Below, piece by piece: positions 13,269-23,668 of a DNA stretch of 64,000 nucleotides. Where the stretch lies: positions 3,286,001 to 3,350,000 of the forward strand of contig NZ_CP051204.2 in assembly GCF_012516375.2 (NCBI RefSeq), written 5' to 3'. The translations under genes were made by a program, and so were the position numbers. Under the pieces are notes generated by a model. That model worked only from the letters and a program-made list of their open reading frames with translations, was not told the origin of the DNA and made no database searches. Every line of letters begins with the position of its first letter. Position 1 is the first letter of the stretch. Source of the DNA: Chitinophaga oryzae (lineage in GTDB: Bacteria; Bacteroidota; Bacteroidia; Chitinophagales; Chitinophagaceae).

Positions 13269-16200
13269 ATGATTGAAAGAATTGTTTCCTGGTCAATTCG
13301 TAACCGTTTCTTTGTCTGGCTTGGGATCATTCTCATTACCATAGGAGGTATTTATTCGATCAGAGAAACTCCGGTTGACGCATTGCCTGACCTCTCGGAA
13401 AACCAGGTGATCATTTTTACCGAGTACATGGGGCGAAATCCCAAAATCATAGAAGATCAGATCACCTATCCGCTCGTGTCGAATCTTCAGGGCATTCCGC
13501 GGGTTAAATCTATCCGTGCTGCATCCATGTTTGGGATGAGCTTCATATTCGTGGTTTTTAAGGACGATGTGGATATATATTGGGCACGGACAAGAGTATT
13601 GGAACGGCTGAATTATGCACAGAAATTCCTGCCTCAGGGTATAACACCTGGCTTAGGTCCCGATGGCACCGGGCTGGGGCATGTTTTCTGGTACACGCTA
13701 CAAGGTAAGGGCTATAATTTAGGAGAGCTGAGGGCCCTGCAGGATTGGTACGTGAAATTTGCGCTTCAAAATGTCGAGGGGGTAAGCGAAGTGGCTTCTT
13801 TCGGTGGATTTCAAAAGCGTTACCAGGTTACCATTGATCCGCATAAGCTGGTGTACTACGGAATTCCGTTAATGGATGTTACCCGTGCCGTAGCATCCAA
13901 TAACCGTGATGTAGGTGGGAGTTTGTATGAAATGAATGCCACCGGGTACCTCATCCGGGGGTTAGGATATATCACCAATCCCGATGACATTAAAGAAATA
14001 CCTATCGGTACTTATAAGTCTATTCCCATTAAACTGAGCGACATCTCCGAAGTACAGATGAGCCCTGACTTACGCCTGGGTATTGTGGAAGAAAACGGAG
14101 AGGGTGAAGTAGTAGGTGGAATTGTTGTCATGCGGTTCGGAGAGAATGCCAAAGACGTAATCGGGCGCGTCAAGGCAAAGATGAAAGATATTGAAAGTGG
14201 ATTGCCTCCCGGCATTAAGTTTAAGCCGGCCTATGATCGAAGTACCTTGATACTTGCAGCTATTGACACGCTTAAAGAAGCCTTATGGCAGGAGGTTCTG
14301 ATCGTGTGTTTAATTGTAATCCTGTTTTTATTCAGCGTCCGGAGCGGTCTTGTGGCAATATTCAGCATCCTGCTTTCCGTGCTGATCGGATTTATACTTA
14401 TGAATCTGTTTGGTATTACGGCTAATATCCTTTCGCTGGGTGGGATTGCCCTGGCAATTGGAGATGTCGTGGATCCGGGTATTGTCATGGCTGAAAACGC
14501 TTACAGGCAGTTAACTGATCGTGTTCTCCAGAATAAGTAAAAAAATCCGTTATGGAAAAGGGGTACAAAATAAAGACAAGAGAACGAATCGGGCATACCA
14601 GGGAGATCCCCGAAGAAGAAAGGATCGGGGTTATAGAAGATTCGTCCCGTACGGTGGGTAGGTCCGTTTTCTTTTCGGTGATTATCATGATCATTTCTTT
14701 TGCGCCGGTTCTTTTCCTAACCGGCCAGGAGAGAAAGCTATTCGCTCCGTTGGTGCTAACAAAGACATTTTCACTGTTAGGGGCTGCGGTTCTGGCTATT
14801 ACGGTTGCCCCTATGTTAACTGCCGTATTCATGAAATGCCGGTTGGTACCTGAGAGCAGGAATCCGGTTTCCAACTTTTTTATAACACTCTATAAGCCGA
14901 TAGCGAGATGGTGTCTTAACTGGCGCAAAACGTTATTGGCGATGTGTATGGCCTTAATAGTAGGCAGCATACCCTTGATTATTAATCTTGGAACAGAATT
15001 TATGCCTCCTTTGGACGAAGGCTCCCTGTTACTGATGCCTGTCACACTACCGGATGTTTCCAATTCGGAAGCAAAAAGGATTATGCAATTGCAGGACAAA
15101 ATTATTAAGGGGATTCCCGAGGTAGAGAATGTACTGGGTAAAGCCGGTCGTGCCTACACCGCCACCGACAATGCTCCTATGAGTATGATCGAGACTATTA
15201 TTGTTCTGAAACCAGAAAGAGAATGGAGAGCGGGGATGACAAAGGAAAAGCTGATCAGGGAAATGGATGAAAAAGTCCGGATTCCGGGAGTTGTCGTCGG
15301 CTGGACGCAGCCAATCATCAACCGTATTAACATGCTCTCTACAGGAATACGCACAGATGTGGGCGTTAAAATATATGGTAAAGACCTCGACAGTATCTAT
15401 AATATCGGACGCAGGGTGGAAGAAGCCTTGAAAGACATTCCGGGCCTGGTTGACTTATATGTTGAGCAACTTACCGGTGGAAAATACCTTGACATAAAGA
15501 TAAGAAGACCGGATGCAGCCCGGTATGGATTAAACATAGATGATGTGAATATGGTTATCGAAAGCGCTCTGGGAGGGATGGTCCTCACCACAACTGTGGA
15601 AGGAAGGGAACGCTTTAACGTAAACCTTCGGTTGGCACAGGATTATCGTGACGATATCGAAGAGATAAAACGCATACCGATACAAACAATGATGTACGGT
15701 GTTGTCCCCCTGTCGTCCGTGGCCGATGTGAAAGTAACGGAAGGGCCGCCCATGATCAATTCCGAGAATGCTATGTTGAGAGGTTCCGTCTTGTTTAATG
15801 TACGGGGCAGGGATATGGGAAGTGTGGTAAATGATGCGAAGAGAAAAATTGCTGAAACATTTAAGCAATTGCCACAGGGATATTATATTGATTGGAGTGG
15901 GCAATATGAAAACCAGGTACGGGCGCAACAGCGACTGAAGATTATTATCCCTGTCGTGATGCTGGTAATTTCCTTGGTGCTGTACATCACCTTTCATTCG
16001 TTTACAGTAGTGCTGATCGTCTTTGTCAGCATACCTGTAGCGCTGATAGGCGGTGTATATTCGCTTTATTACTATCACGTTAATTTCTCTGTCGCAGTTG
16101 CAGTAGGGTTTATAGCCTTGTTTGGCGTATCCGTTGAAACGGGGGTGTTGATGATCGCTTACCTGAATGATTCCGTAAAGAAACTGGTGGAATCTAAGGG

Positions 16201-16497
16201 CCACGATGCGAGGAACATCAGCATAATGAGTTGAAAAGAACATTTCTGGAAGGCGCCACACAACGCGTACGCCCGTTACTAATGACAGTATTGGCTAATA
16301 TCATAGGTTTGATACCAGTAATGGCGTCAACCGGGACCGGCAGCGATGTAATGAAGCCAATTGCCATTCCGTTCGTATTTGGCCTTATTACTTCCACATT
16401 GTTTGTACTGATTGTATTGCCGGTTATTTACAGCCTTATAAAAGAGAGAGAGCTGAACACGCATGGCAGACTGACTATTCTTAATGTTAAAGGGTAA
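13269..16497 (+). pseudogene. CusA/CzcA-type heavy-metal RND pump, broken by two frameshifts
   Basis: Three consecutive pieces in frames that shift by -1 each time together cover a whole HME-RND permease. Piece 1 (13269-14540) runs from MIERIVSWSIRNRFF through LAIGDVVDPGIVMAENAY (TM4 with its essential Asp). Piece 2 (from about 14540 to 16234) runs from the VGRSVFFSVIIMIISF region through EFMPPLDEGSLLLMPVTLP to VGFIALFGVSVETGVLM. Piece 3 (to 16497) holds the last two TM segments with TGTGSDVMKPIAIPF. The first break is at or near an A7 run (14539-14545), the second between about 16190 and 16230. Each fits loss of one base. Function if intact: proton-driven export of Cu/Ag or Zn/Co/Cd ions. 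Sequencing error is a real alternative to a dead gene. Confidence 0.85.
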
Positions 16498-17773
16498 ATG
16501 TCGCAAAACGATGTGGGGTAGGTTTTTGATATTTACGTTATTGCTTCAATTACCGGTAGGCGTAACCGGTCAGGTGAAGGATACTGTTAGAATCAGTATG
16601 CAGGAGGTGTTTTCCGAAGTGGACAAGACTCATCCTTCCCTGCGTTTCTATCAATCAAAAATAGCCGCTGTCCATTCACTGGTAGAGGGGGCCAAAGCCT
16701 GGATGCCTCCCATGGCTATACTTTCCCTCGACCGTTTTTCGTATCGTTTTTCTATGATGAAGGAAAAAACACCGGATAATCAGGCTGGTATTATGCTGTC
16801 CGTACAGCAAATGATACCGAATGCAGCTAAACTGAATGCCAAGCGGGATTATCTTGTGTCACTGGAAAATGTGCAGCGCAACGATTGGGAGTGGCAAAAA
16901 AACGTATTGCACTTTGCAGCAAAGCTTTACTACTATCGCCGCTATATCGCCGAAAAAAAACTGAACATCATCCGGGAATACCGGGAATTACTGCAGCTGC
17001 TGCTTAAAACTGCCAAAGAGAAATATACGTATAACCAGGCAGACCTGCCTACTATCTTTAAGGCGGAAGCATCTCAGGGCGAATTAAATAATATGGAAGC
17101 TATGTTATTGTCCCAGGCAAACGAAGGCAATATAGGTCTGAACACCCTGATGAACCACGATGTTAATACTACTTTTTCTATTGATACTTTACTGGTTCTA
17201 AAAGACTATAGTATCGGTTATTTGCAGGATTTGGACAGCTCCGGGCTATTGCGGAATGACATACTTGCTGTTGATAGCCGCATCCGTTCCATGAAATTTA
17301 GTAGAATATGGGTTGCTACCAGCTCAAAGCCGGATTTTGGCATCCAGGTCTCCCACGGACAAATGTTTGGAATGCCCAACCAGTTTTCCGTTATGGGCAT
17401 GATAACGATTCCCGTTGTGCCATGGTCATCAAAAATGTATAAGTCTGAAGTGAGCTCGATGGGTTTTGAAATTGAGGCAATGCAAATGGAAAAAGCCACC
17501 ATGCAGTTGATGGTCCGGCAGATGATTCGTGAAAAGATAGTGATGCTGCTTTATGAAAAGAAGCAACTGGATGGTTATGATAATACTGTTTTACCGGCTT
17601 ATCACCGGAATTTTGAAACCAGTCTGGTTGCTTATAGACAGAATACAGGGAGTTTTTTTGTATTGCTCGATGCCTGGAATATGTTGCTCATGAAGGAACT
17701 TGAACGAATGGACAAACTGGGGCAGGTATTCACAATACAATCTGAATATGAATATCAAAAAGAGATAAAATAG
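16484..17773 (+). CDS. TolC family outer-membrane efflux protein (CusC/CzcC-like)
   Basis: 429 residues with an N-terminal signal (hydrophobic WGRFLIFTLLLQLPV, cleavage near VTGQ). It has the helical repeat pattern of TolC proteins: HPSLRFYQSKIAAVHSLVEG for the first coiled helix and a second repeat near EAMQMEKATMQLMVRQMIRE. It would form the outer-membrane duct for the CusA-type pump. Its start overlaps the end of cusA by 14 bp, and the adaptor gene follows after 2 bp, so it is mid-operon. An alternative start is ATG 16511, which gives a more compact signal peptide. Compared with the canonical family the sequence is Met-rich (many M residues between 70 and 360), as is common in copper/silver systems. 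Confidence 0.83.
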   Translation: MLKGKCRKTMWGRFLIFTLLLQLPVGVTGQVKDTVRISMQEVFSEVDKTHPSLRFYQSKIAAVHSLVEGAKAWMPPMAILSLDRFSYRFSMMKEKTPDNQAGIMLSVQQMIPNAAKLNAKRDYLVSLENVQRNDWEWQKNVLHFAAKLYYYRRYIAEKKLNIIREYRELLQLLLKTAKEKYTYNQADLPTIFKAEASQGELNNMEAMLLSQANEGNIGLNTLMNHDVNTTFSIDTLLVLKDYSIGYLQDLDSSGLLRNDILAVDSRIRSMKFSRIWVATSSKPDFGIQVSHGQMFGMPNQFSVMGMITIPVVPWSSKMYKSEVSSMGFEIEAMQMEKATMQLMVRQMIREKIVMLLYEKKQLDGYDNTVLPAYHRNFETSLVAYRQNTGSFFVLLDAWNMLLMKELERMDKLGQVFTIQSEYEYQKEIK

Positions 17774-17775
17774 CA

Positions 17776-19029
17776 ATGGACGATAGCGTGCAATATAAAC
17801 CTGTCAGGAGGCTGGTGTTCAGTGCCTGGATAGCTGCCATAACTATGGTTATGGCAGCAGCATGTAACCCCGCAGGGCAGGAAACAGACAAGCGCCAACG
17901 CAGCCCTTTCGTCGGCTTGGATACAAGCCTGCAGCATGATTCGATCAATGGAGCTTATTGGAATACGCTGCCTGCCAATAGAACAGTGATTGCCCGCCAA
18001 CAGGTGGTAGCGCCTGTTTTTATTACGGTGGATTTTGCTATTTCCGGCAATGGCTATGTGACTTTTGATGTGCGGAGGAGCCGCAAAGTACCAATAAGGG
18101 TGGCCGGCAGAATTGAAAGGCTGTATATACGCTATAATTATCAGTATGTGCACAAAGGAGAGAAGATGCTTGAGCTGTACAGCCCGGAACTGAATACGTA
18201 TATAGATGAATATGTTTATTTACTGAGGCAAACTTCGGATACTATATTGCAAAACAGCGCCCGGAAAAGGTTGCTGTTGTTGGGACTTACCCCAGGTCAG
18301 GTCCGGGAGGTTGAACAGTCAGGCGGTGTGTCATCCACCATTCCTGTGTATAGTCCGTTTGAAGGCTACGTCTTGTTCTCTCCCTCTCCAGCTCAGGGAA
18401 TGGATAATACGGGAAATAGTTCCGGCGGAATGAACAACAGTTTTGACGATAAAAATAGTATGCCGTTGTCCGCCCGGGGGACTGTACTTCCCGATAACAG
18501 TATCCGGGAAGGCATGTATCTTTCTAAGGATCAAACTTTGTTTTGGGTAAATGATTTCAGAGAAGTCTGGGGCATCATTGGTTTTACCCAAGAAAATGAA
18601 AAGTACATCCGAAAGGGGCAGGATGTGACTGTAACAAGCGAAATATTTCCCGAAAGGCCTGTACGGACTTCTATTCAACTGGTTGAGCAGGTATACCAGG
18701 ACCGGCAAAAGTTCACCCAGGCAAGAGTATACATCCCCAATCCGGCCGGAGTATTGAAGCAAAATTCGTTGATCACTGCTACCGTTAGGGTACCGGTTAA
18801 ATCACTAGTGATTCCGGCAAGCAGTGTTTACTATCTCGGCAAGGTGGCTATAGCTTGGGTGCAGATAGCGGTAACGGGGGAAGGGAATGGCATTTTTCAG
18901 TCAAGGGTAATAAGAGTAGGGCATCGCAACGGGGATGTCGTGGAAATATTGGACGGGCTGTCGCAGCAGGAGAAGATCGCCAAAGATGCGGGCTATCTCG
19001 CGGATGGCGAGGCAATCATTCAATATTAA
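17776..19029 (+). CDS. RND efflux periplasmic adaptor (CusB-like), first copy
   Basis: 417-residue lipoprotein (lipobox MAAACNPAG near residue 34). It contains the membrane-fusion barrel-sandwich (RKVPIRVAGRIERLYIRYNY), a short alpha-hairpin (about 145-175), the returning sandwich strand (TIPVYSPFEGYVLFSPSPA) and the beta-barrel (LFWVNDFREVWGIIGFTQE). The order is that of CusB-type adaptors. It bridges the inner-membrane pump and the TolC-like duct, and may hand metal to the pump. It starts 2 bp after the TolC stop. The insertion rich in Asn, Ser and Met before LSARGTVLPDNS is odd but lacks His/Cys. A second adaptor gene follows directly. Confidence 0.85.
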   Translation: MDDSVQYKPVRRLVFSAWIAAITMVMAAACNPAGQETDKRQRSPFVGLDTSLQHDSINGAYWNTLPANRTVIARQQVVAPVFITVDFAISGNGYVTFDVRRSRKVPIRVAGRIERLYIRYNYQYVHKGEKMLELYSPELNTYIDEYVYLLRQTSDTILQNSARKRLLLLGLTPGQVREVEQSGGVSSTIPVYSPFEGYVLFSPSPAQGMDNTGNSSGGMNNSFDDKNSMPLSARGTVLPDNSIREGMYLSKDQTLFWVNDFREVWGIIGFTQENEKYIRKGQDVTVTSEIFPERPVRTSIQLVEQVYQDRQKFTQARVYIPNPAGVLKQNSLITATVRVPVKSLVIPASSVYYLGKVAIAWVQIAVTGEGNGIFQSRVIRVGHRNGDVVEILDGLSQQEKIAKDAGYLADGEAIIQY

Positions 19030-19039
19030 TGGAGGGTGT

Positions 19040-20194
19040 ATGAAAAACAAACAAATCATAGTTGTTGTTGCACTATACTTCGTAGTATCAGTTATGTCCT
19101 GCACGGATAGAAGATCACCGGTTCAAAAGCAGGTGCATAGTAGCATGGACAACAGTGGCAGGCATGTGGAAATGCCGGAAGACAGTACACAGACGGATAT
19201 GATTGCGCTTACAAAACGTGATGAACTATATGCCAATATCACTATAGATACGGTCAGAGTAAAGACAATCGCTGAATACACTGTGCTGCCGGGAACCACT
19301 AGTTTCGATGAGAGAAAAATATCGGTCGTCACATCCCGTATACGCGGCCGGCTGGATAAATTGTTCGTGACAAGCCCGCAACAGTGGGTAGAAACAGGGC
19401 AACCGTTATATGCTATTTATAGTGAAGAAATGCTGTCATATGAGAATGAATTGTTGGTCCTTTTACAACAGCGCTCACAGCTAAGTAATATAAAGCAATC
19501 GGAACAGCTGATTGAAGGCGCAAGAAGGCGGCTGTTACTATATGGCCTGACAAGCGGGCAAATCGCTGCGCTGGAGAAAAACGGGAATGTATCTCCGCTG
19601 GATACCTTTTATAGTCCTGTATCCGGTACATTGACTGACCTCTCGGTAAGCGAGGGGCAATATGTGGAAACCGGGGCCCCCCTTTTTCGCATTGCTGACT
19701 TATCACAACTCTGGATTGAAGCGCAGATGTATGTCAGCGAACTAAAATGGTTATTTGAGAAGCCGGATGTTACTGCTGAATTTGATGCTTATCCCGGGAT
19801 GATATTCCCGGTGACCCGGGTTTTTGATAATCCCACCTTGGAGACGGGGCAGAAGATCAGTCTGGTCAGGTTTCTTGTTGCCAATGGAAAACATACGTTA
19901 AAGCCTGGGATGTTGGCTTATGTGAGTATCCGGCGAAATGAAAAGAAGGCTTTGGTGATCCCGAAATCCTCTATCCTGGTTGGCAATATTGTCACAGCCT
20001 GGGTAAGAACAGGCGATGGCATGTATGAGAGCCGGGTGATCTTATTGGGTATTCAGAATAAAAAGGAGGTGGAGGTGCTCAACGGGCTGAAAGAAGGAGA
20101 GTTGATTGTAACCAATGGGGCCTATTTGTTGAACAGCGCGCTCGTTCTTAAAAAAGGAGCCGGTATGCAGGGAATGGGAGGGATGAAAATGTGA
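19040..20194 (+). CDS. RND efflux periplasmic adaptor (CusB-like), second copy
   Basis: 384 residues from ATG 19040, chosen because the signal VALYFVVSVMSCTD then forms a proper lipobox; longer starts read through the previous gene's shadow. It shares the adaptor layout with its neighbour (EYTVLPGTTSFDERKISVV, then LWIEAQMYVSEL, then AWVRTGDGMYESRVILLG) but is quite diverged. The Met/Gly tail MQGMGGMKM and a His-poor body suit soft-metal handling. It lies 10 bp after the first adaptor, so the pump may use a mixed adaptor ring, or one copy may serve another pump. Ending of the operon is about 115 bp before the P-type ATPase. Confidence 0.85.
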   Translation: MKNKQIIVVVALYFVVSVMSCTDRRSPVQKQVHSSMDNSGRHVEMPEDSTQTDMIALTKRDELYANITIDTVRVKTIAEYTVLPGTTSFDERKISVVTSRIRGRLDKLFVTSPQQWVETGQPLYAIYSEEMLSYENELLVLLQQRSQLSNIKQSEQLIEGARRRLLLYGLTSGQIAALEKNGNVSPLDTFYSPVSGTLTDLSVSEGQYVETGAPLFRIADLSQLWIEAQMYVSELKWLFEKPDVTAEFDAYPGMIFPVTRVFDNPTLETGQKISLVRFLVANGKHTLKPGMLAYVSIRRNEKKALVIPKSSILVGNIVTAWVRTGDGMYESRVILLGIQNKKEVEVLNGLKEGELIVTNGAYLLNSALVLKKGAGMQGMGGMKM

Positions 20195-20309
20195 CCATAC
20201 TTAAAAGTAGCGGATTGTGAAGGAGATTTAATGAGAAATCGTTGAATGGTGATATTACACAGGAATATTCCACCTGATGAGGAATTTATTTAACGCTGAT
20301 TAACCAATT

Positions 20310-23009
20310 ATGTTGACTGCTGAAACTGGAGGAATATGCATCCCCTGGGCTGAAGATCAAAGTCAGGTACTGGAGAAACTTCATGCCGTGAAGGAAACAG
20401 GACTAACCTCACCAGAAGCCGCCAGAAGGCTTGAGATTGCCGGACCGAACAGCATTGAATCGATTAAAAGGCGAGGGCTGCTCCGGATACTGCTGAATCA
20501 ATTTGTCAGCCCTTTCGTATTATTGCTGGCCATCGCGGCGGGACTTTCATTTTTTTTTGAAGAGTGGTTGGATGGCATTGCCATCGTCGCCGTCATTCTC
20601 ATCAATGCCGTTATTGGTTTTTTTATGGAGTTTCAGGCAGAACGGTCAATGGAGACATTGAAAAAACTCACGATGGTTCCCGTGAGGGCATTGCGTGATA
20701 ACAGGCTTACAGCGATTCCTTCAGAACAGGTAGTGCCGGGTGACATTATATTTGTGGAGGCGGGAGATATGATTGCTGCTGATGCCCGTCTTTTTCAGGC
20801 TGCCCAGTTACAAACGGATGAATCAGCACTTACCGGCGAATCACTGCCTGTCGGAAAAACGACGGTTGCCCTCCCCAGGGACATTCCGCTGGCAGAGCGG
20901 AGTAATATGTTGTACAAGGGCACTTTTGTCTCAAAAGGAAATGGCTACGCCGTCGTGGTATGCACCGGGATGAAGACTGAACTTGGTGCTATTGCCCGCC
21001 TTGTGCAACAGGCCGGGCAGGTGGCTACTCCACTGGAAAAGAAATTACAGGTATTTAGCAGGAAACTGATATGGGTTACTGTGGCATTGGCGGTAAGCAT
21101 TTTTATAGCCGGTTTGGTAAATGGGCAGAAGCTTGTTGAGATGTTGGAGACATCCATTGCGCTGGTTGTAGCTGCGGTGCCGGAAGGATTGCCGATTGTG
21201 GCTACATTGGCGCTGGCTTTTGGTATGCTGCGCATGGCGCGTCATAATATAATTGTAAAGAAGTTATCTTCCGTTGAGACACTGGGCGGCACCAATGTAA
21301 TATGTACTGACAAGACCGGAACATTGACGCAGAATAAGATTACCGCTTCTTTTATACAGATTGGCAATTCGTCGTCTGCAATTGACCTTGACCCGGGTTC
21401 ATCATCCGTTCGCTGGCTGGGAGATTCATCCATCGCTGATACCCCGGCCTGCCGGCATATATACCGGATTGCGGCTTTGTGCAACACGGCTTCCTATCAA
21501 CATGACAGTGTGCCGGAAAAGGAGTCAGGAGATCCGCTGGAGGTAGGACTGCTAAAATTGGTGTATTGTGCCGGCATAACGCAGGAAACTTATAACACGC
21601 AGTTTCCGAAAGTCGATGAAATCCCTTTTTCTTCGGACACGAAGGTAATGGCTACTTTGCACCGAAATGGACAGGAATTTTACATTGCAGCTAAAGGTGC
21701 TGTGGAAGCGCTGCTGTTCCGTTGCACAACAGTACTGGAAGCAGATACCATTATTCCTTTGACGGAGGAGAGGAAGAAACAATGGCTTATGTCGGCCGAA
21801 AAGCAAGCGCAATCCGGACTACGGGTGCTGGCTTTTGCATTCAGGGTTAGTAAAGAAAAAGAAACGGACTTTCTGCACCGGCTTACATTGGCAGGCCTGA
21901 TCGGGTTTATTGATCCGCCGCGGCCTGAGGTGCCTGCGGCTATTGAAGAGTGTAAATCTGCCGGGATAAAAGTGGTCATGATTACCGGAGATCACCCTGC
22001 TACAGCCAGAAATATTGCTATGCAGTTGGGACTGGCAAATGAATCTGATGCGGTAATACATGGGAGCGCTATGAAACCTTTTGACCAACTTACCAATGAA
22101 GATAAAGAACTATGGCTGCACGCTCCTGTTTTTGCCCGCGTATCGCCTGAGCATAAACTTAACCTTGTTAAATTATTCCAGGAAAGAAAAATGATAGTGG
22201 GTATGACAGGGGATGGTGTGAACGATGCACCGGCCTTGAAAAAGGCTGATATAGGCATAGCAATGGGGCAGCGGGGAACACAGGTGGCACAGGATGTGGC
22301 TGACATGGTGCTGAAAGACGACGCTTTTTCCTCTATCGTGGTTGCCATTAAGCAGGGGCGGGTTATTTTCGACAATATCAGAAAGTTTGTTATTTTCCTT
22401 TTGTCCTGTAATCTGAGTGAATTACTGCTCATTGCGGCAGCATCAATTCTTAATCTGCATTTCAGGCTTTTCCCGCTACAGATTTTATTCATCAATCTTG
22501 TTACTGACGTTTTACCTGCTTTAGCATTGGGCCTCACAGAAGCTGCGCCACATATCATGCAACGAAGACCTTATTCATCCGGTACCCCTGTCATCGACAG
22601 GAAAAGGTGGTCTGCGATTTTTACATACTCGGTAGTTATCGCTGGCTCGTCAATAGGGGCGGTGTTTGTTAGTCATGTGCTGTTGCATAACCAGGAGAAG
22701 TTTAATTTCGAACTATGTAACAATATTCTTTTTTATACACTGATCTTGTCTCAAATTTTGCATGTATTCAATATGTCCTTTGAGAGAGGATTACCTTTTT
22801 ACAGGACAGCGGTTTTTCGCAATAAATACGTGTGGTATGCTGTCGGGAGCTGCATACTGATCACTACGTTATCTTATTGGGTTGTTCCTATGAGAAAAGT
22901 GCTCCAGGTATCAATATATAGCTGGGAGGATTGGTCGGTAGTTGTCTTTTTTCCTATACTTTCCCTGGTTATTATTCAGGTCCTGAAGAAAATCAGGTGG
23001 GTGATTTAA
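20310..23009 (+). CDS. P-type cation-transporting ATPase (P2, Ca2+-ATPase-like)
   Basis: 899 residues, full length for P2 ATPases. The N-terminal cation ATPase domain (LTSPEAARRLEIAGPNSIE) is followed by the actuator loop with LTGES, TM4 with VPEGLPIV, the phosphorylation site ICTDKTGTLTQNK (Asp334), a P-domain ending MTGDGVNDAPALKKADIGIA, and TM6 with INLVTDVLPALALG. The PEGLP plus N-x-x-TD residues match SERCA/PMCA-type Ca2+ sites; Mn2+ is another possibility. There is no N-terminal CxxC metal domain, so it is not a copper P1B pump. It exports its ion across the inner membrane. It follows the RND cluster with a gap of about 115 bp and ends at a strong hairpin, so it may share the transcript. 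Confidence 0.88.
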   Translation: MLTAETGGICIPWAEDQSQVLEKLHAVKETGLTSPEAARRLEIAGPNSIESIKRRGLLRILLNQFVSPFVLLLAIAAGLSFFFEEWLDGIAIVAVILINAVIGFFMEFQAERSMETLKKLTMVPVRALRDNRLTAIPSEQVVPGDIIFVEAGDMIAADARLFQAAQLQTDESALTGESLPVGKTTVALPRDIPLAERSNMLYKGTFVSKGNGYAVVVCTGMKTELGAIARLVQQAGQVATPLEKKLQVFSRKLIWVTVALAVSIFIAGLVNGQKLVEMLETSIALVVAAVPEGLPIVATLALAFGMLRMARHNIIVKKLSSVETLGGTNVICTDKTGTLTQNKITASFIQIGNSSSAIDLDPGSSSVRWLGDSSIADTPACRHIYRIAALCNTASYQHDSVPEKESGDPLEVGLLKLVYCAGITQETYNTQFPKVDEIPFSSDTKVMATLHRNGQEFYIAAKGAVEALLFRCTTVLEADTIIPLTEERKKQWLMSAEKQAQSGLRVLAFAFRVSKEKETDFLHRLTLAGLIGFIDPPRPEVPAAIEECKSAGIKVVMITGDHPATARNIAMQLGLANESDAVIHGSAMKPFDQLTNEDKELWLHAPVFARVSPEHKLNLVKLFQERKMIVGMTGDGVNDAPALKKADIGIAMGQRGTQVAQDVADMVLKDDAFSSIVVAIKQGRVIFDNIRKFVIFLLSCNLSELLLIAAASILNLHFRLFPLQILFINLVTDVLPALALGLTEAAPHIMQRRPYSSGTPVIDRKRWSAIFTYSVVIAGSSIGAVFVSHVLLHNQEKFNFELCNNILFYTLILSQILHVFNMSFERGLPFYRTAVFRNKYVWYAVGSCILITTLSYWVVPMRKVLQVSIYSWEDWSVVVFFPILSLVIIQVLKKIRWVI

Positions 23010-23017
23010 AAGGAAGA

Positions 23018-23043
23018 GCAGCCGCATATTTCTATGCGGCTGC
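23018..23043. terminator. Strong hairpin after the P-type ATPase
   Basis: Perfect 11-bp arms GCAGCCGCATA (23018-23028) and TATGCGGCTGC (23033-23043) around TTTC. No long T-run follows, but the strength and place suggest transcript ending. The stretch 23044-23230 shows nothing else. Confidence 0.65.
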
Positions 23044-23230
23044 AGGTACCGGGAACTTCCCTTTAACCTGGATCATGATCCCTCCGTAGCAACCGTGTCG
23101 CTGCGCCAGGTAAAATAATTACCGGTTCCGGTATTTTTGCAACAGTACCGGATGAATCAATAATTTGGGCAGCGCAGCTGCTTTGCGAAAAGGTAATTTG
23201 GCGGGTGGCGCCGGCAAGACGGTAATGAAC

Positions 23231-23404
23231 TTATCCCAAATAGATCCCTAATTGCGCCGCCAGCGGCCTGGGAGCGAGTTGTGCCAGCGCTAACCCCTCT
23301 TTATAATCTTCTTCGCTGATCCAGCGTTTGTTTTCAACAAGATTGCGATGCATATAGCCCGCCAGGGCTACGGACAATGCCCACAGCCCGGATGCCTGAG
23401 GGGG
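23231..23404 (-). pseudogene. Chromate transporter (ChrA) fragment
   Basis: The minus strand reads HRNLVENKRWISEEDYKEG, then LALAQLAPRPLAAQLGIYLG and a stop at 23231. This matches the N-terminal repeat of CHR transporters, whose consensus is xExRRWIxEExFxxxLAxxQxxPGPxAxQ; the PGP turn is PRP here. The frame is closed by a stop at its upstream end too (23405-23407). Only about 58 codons of a ~400-codon gene are left, so it is a relic. Confidence 0.55.
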
Positions 23405-23606
23405 CTAAATCATGGCGGTCGGTATTGGCTCCGCGGACAATAGGCGCCATGAGATGGATGGCGGTATCTTTTATATTTTTTTTTTTATAATTCATTTATA
23501 GGTGCATTGATCATTGTAATGCGTGTACTCAACACCGACAATATCAACGGGAATACCTGAAATTTTCAATCAGTGTTAAGAAAAACACTTTTTCCACTGC
23601 AGACAT
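23405..23606. other. Intergenic, no gene seen
   Basis: A run of ten or more T (around 23477-23488) and an A/T-rich stretch lie before the promoter of the next gene. A minus-strand frame through 23405-23470 shows no family resemblance. Confidence 0.4.
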
Positions 23607-23637
23607 TTTGCAGTTAATTCTTTTGATCGTACCTTTG
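23607..23637 (+). promoter_or_regulatory. Bacteroidota-type promoter for the small membrane protein
   Basis: TTTG (23607-23610), 19 bases, then TACCTTTG (23630-23637), a perfect TTTG-N19-TAnnTTTG. The gene starts 31 bp later, giving a short leader. Confidence 0.85.
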
Positions 23638-23668
23638 CGCCCTCATTACCAAATGTTTTAGAACAGAA

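Noticed and set aside
23405..23470. Minus-strand peptide HDLAPSGIRAVGI as a second gene
   Set aside because: Only a short frame of unclear composition, overlapping the ChrA relic in another frame; no homology recognised.
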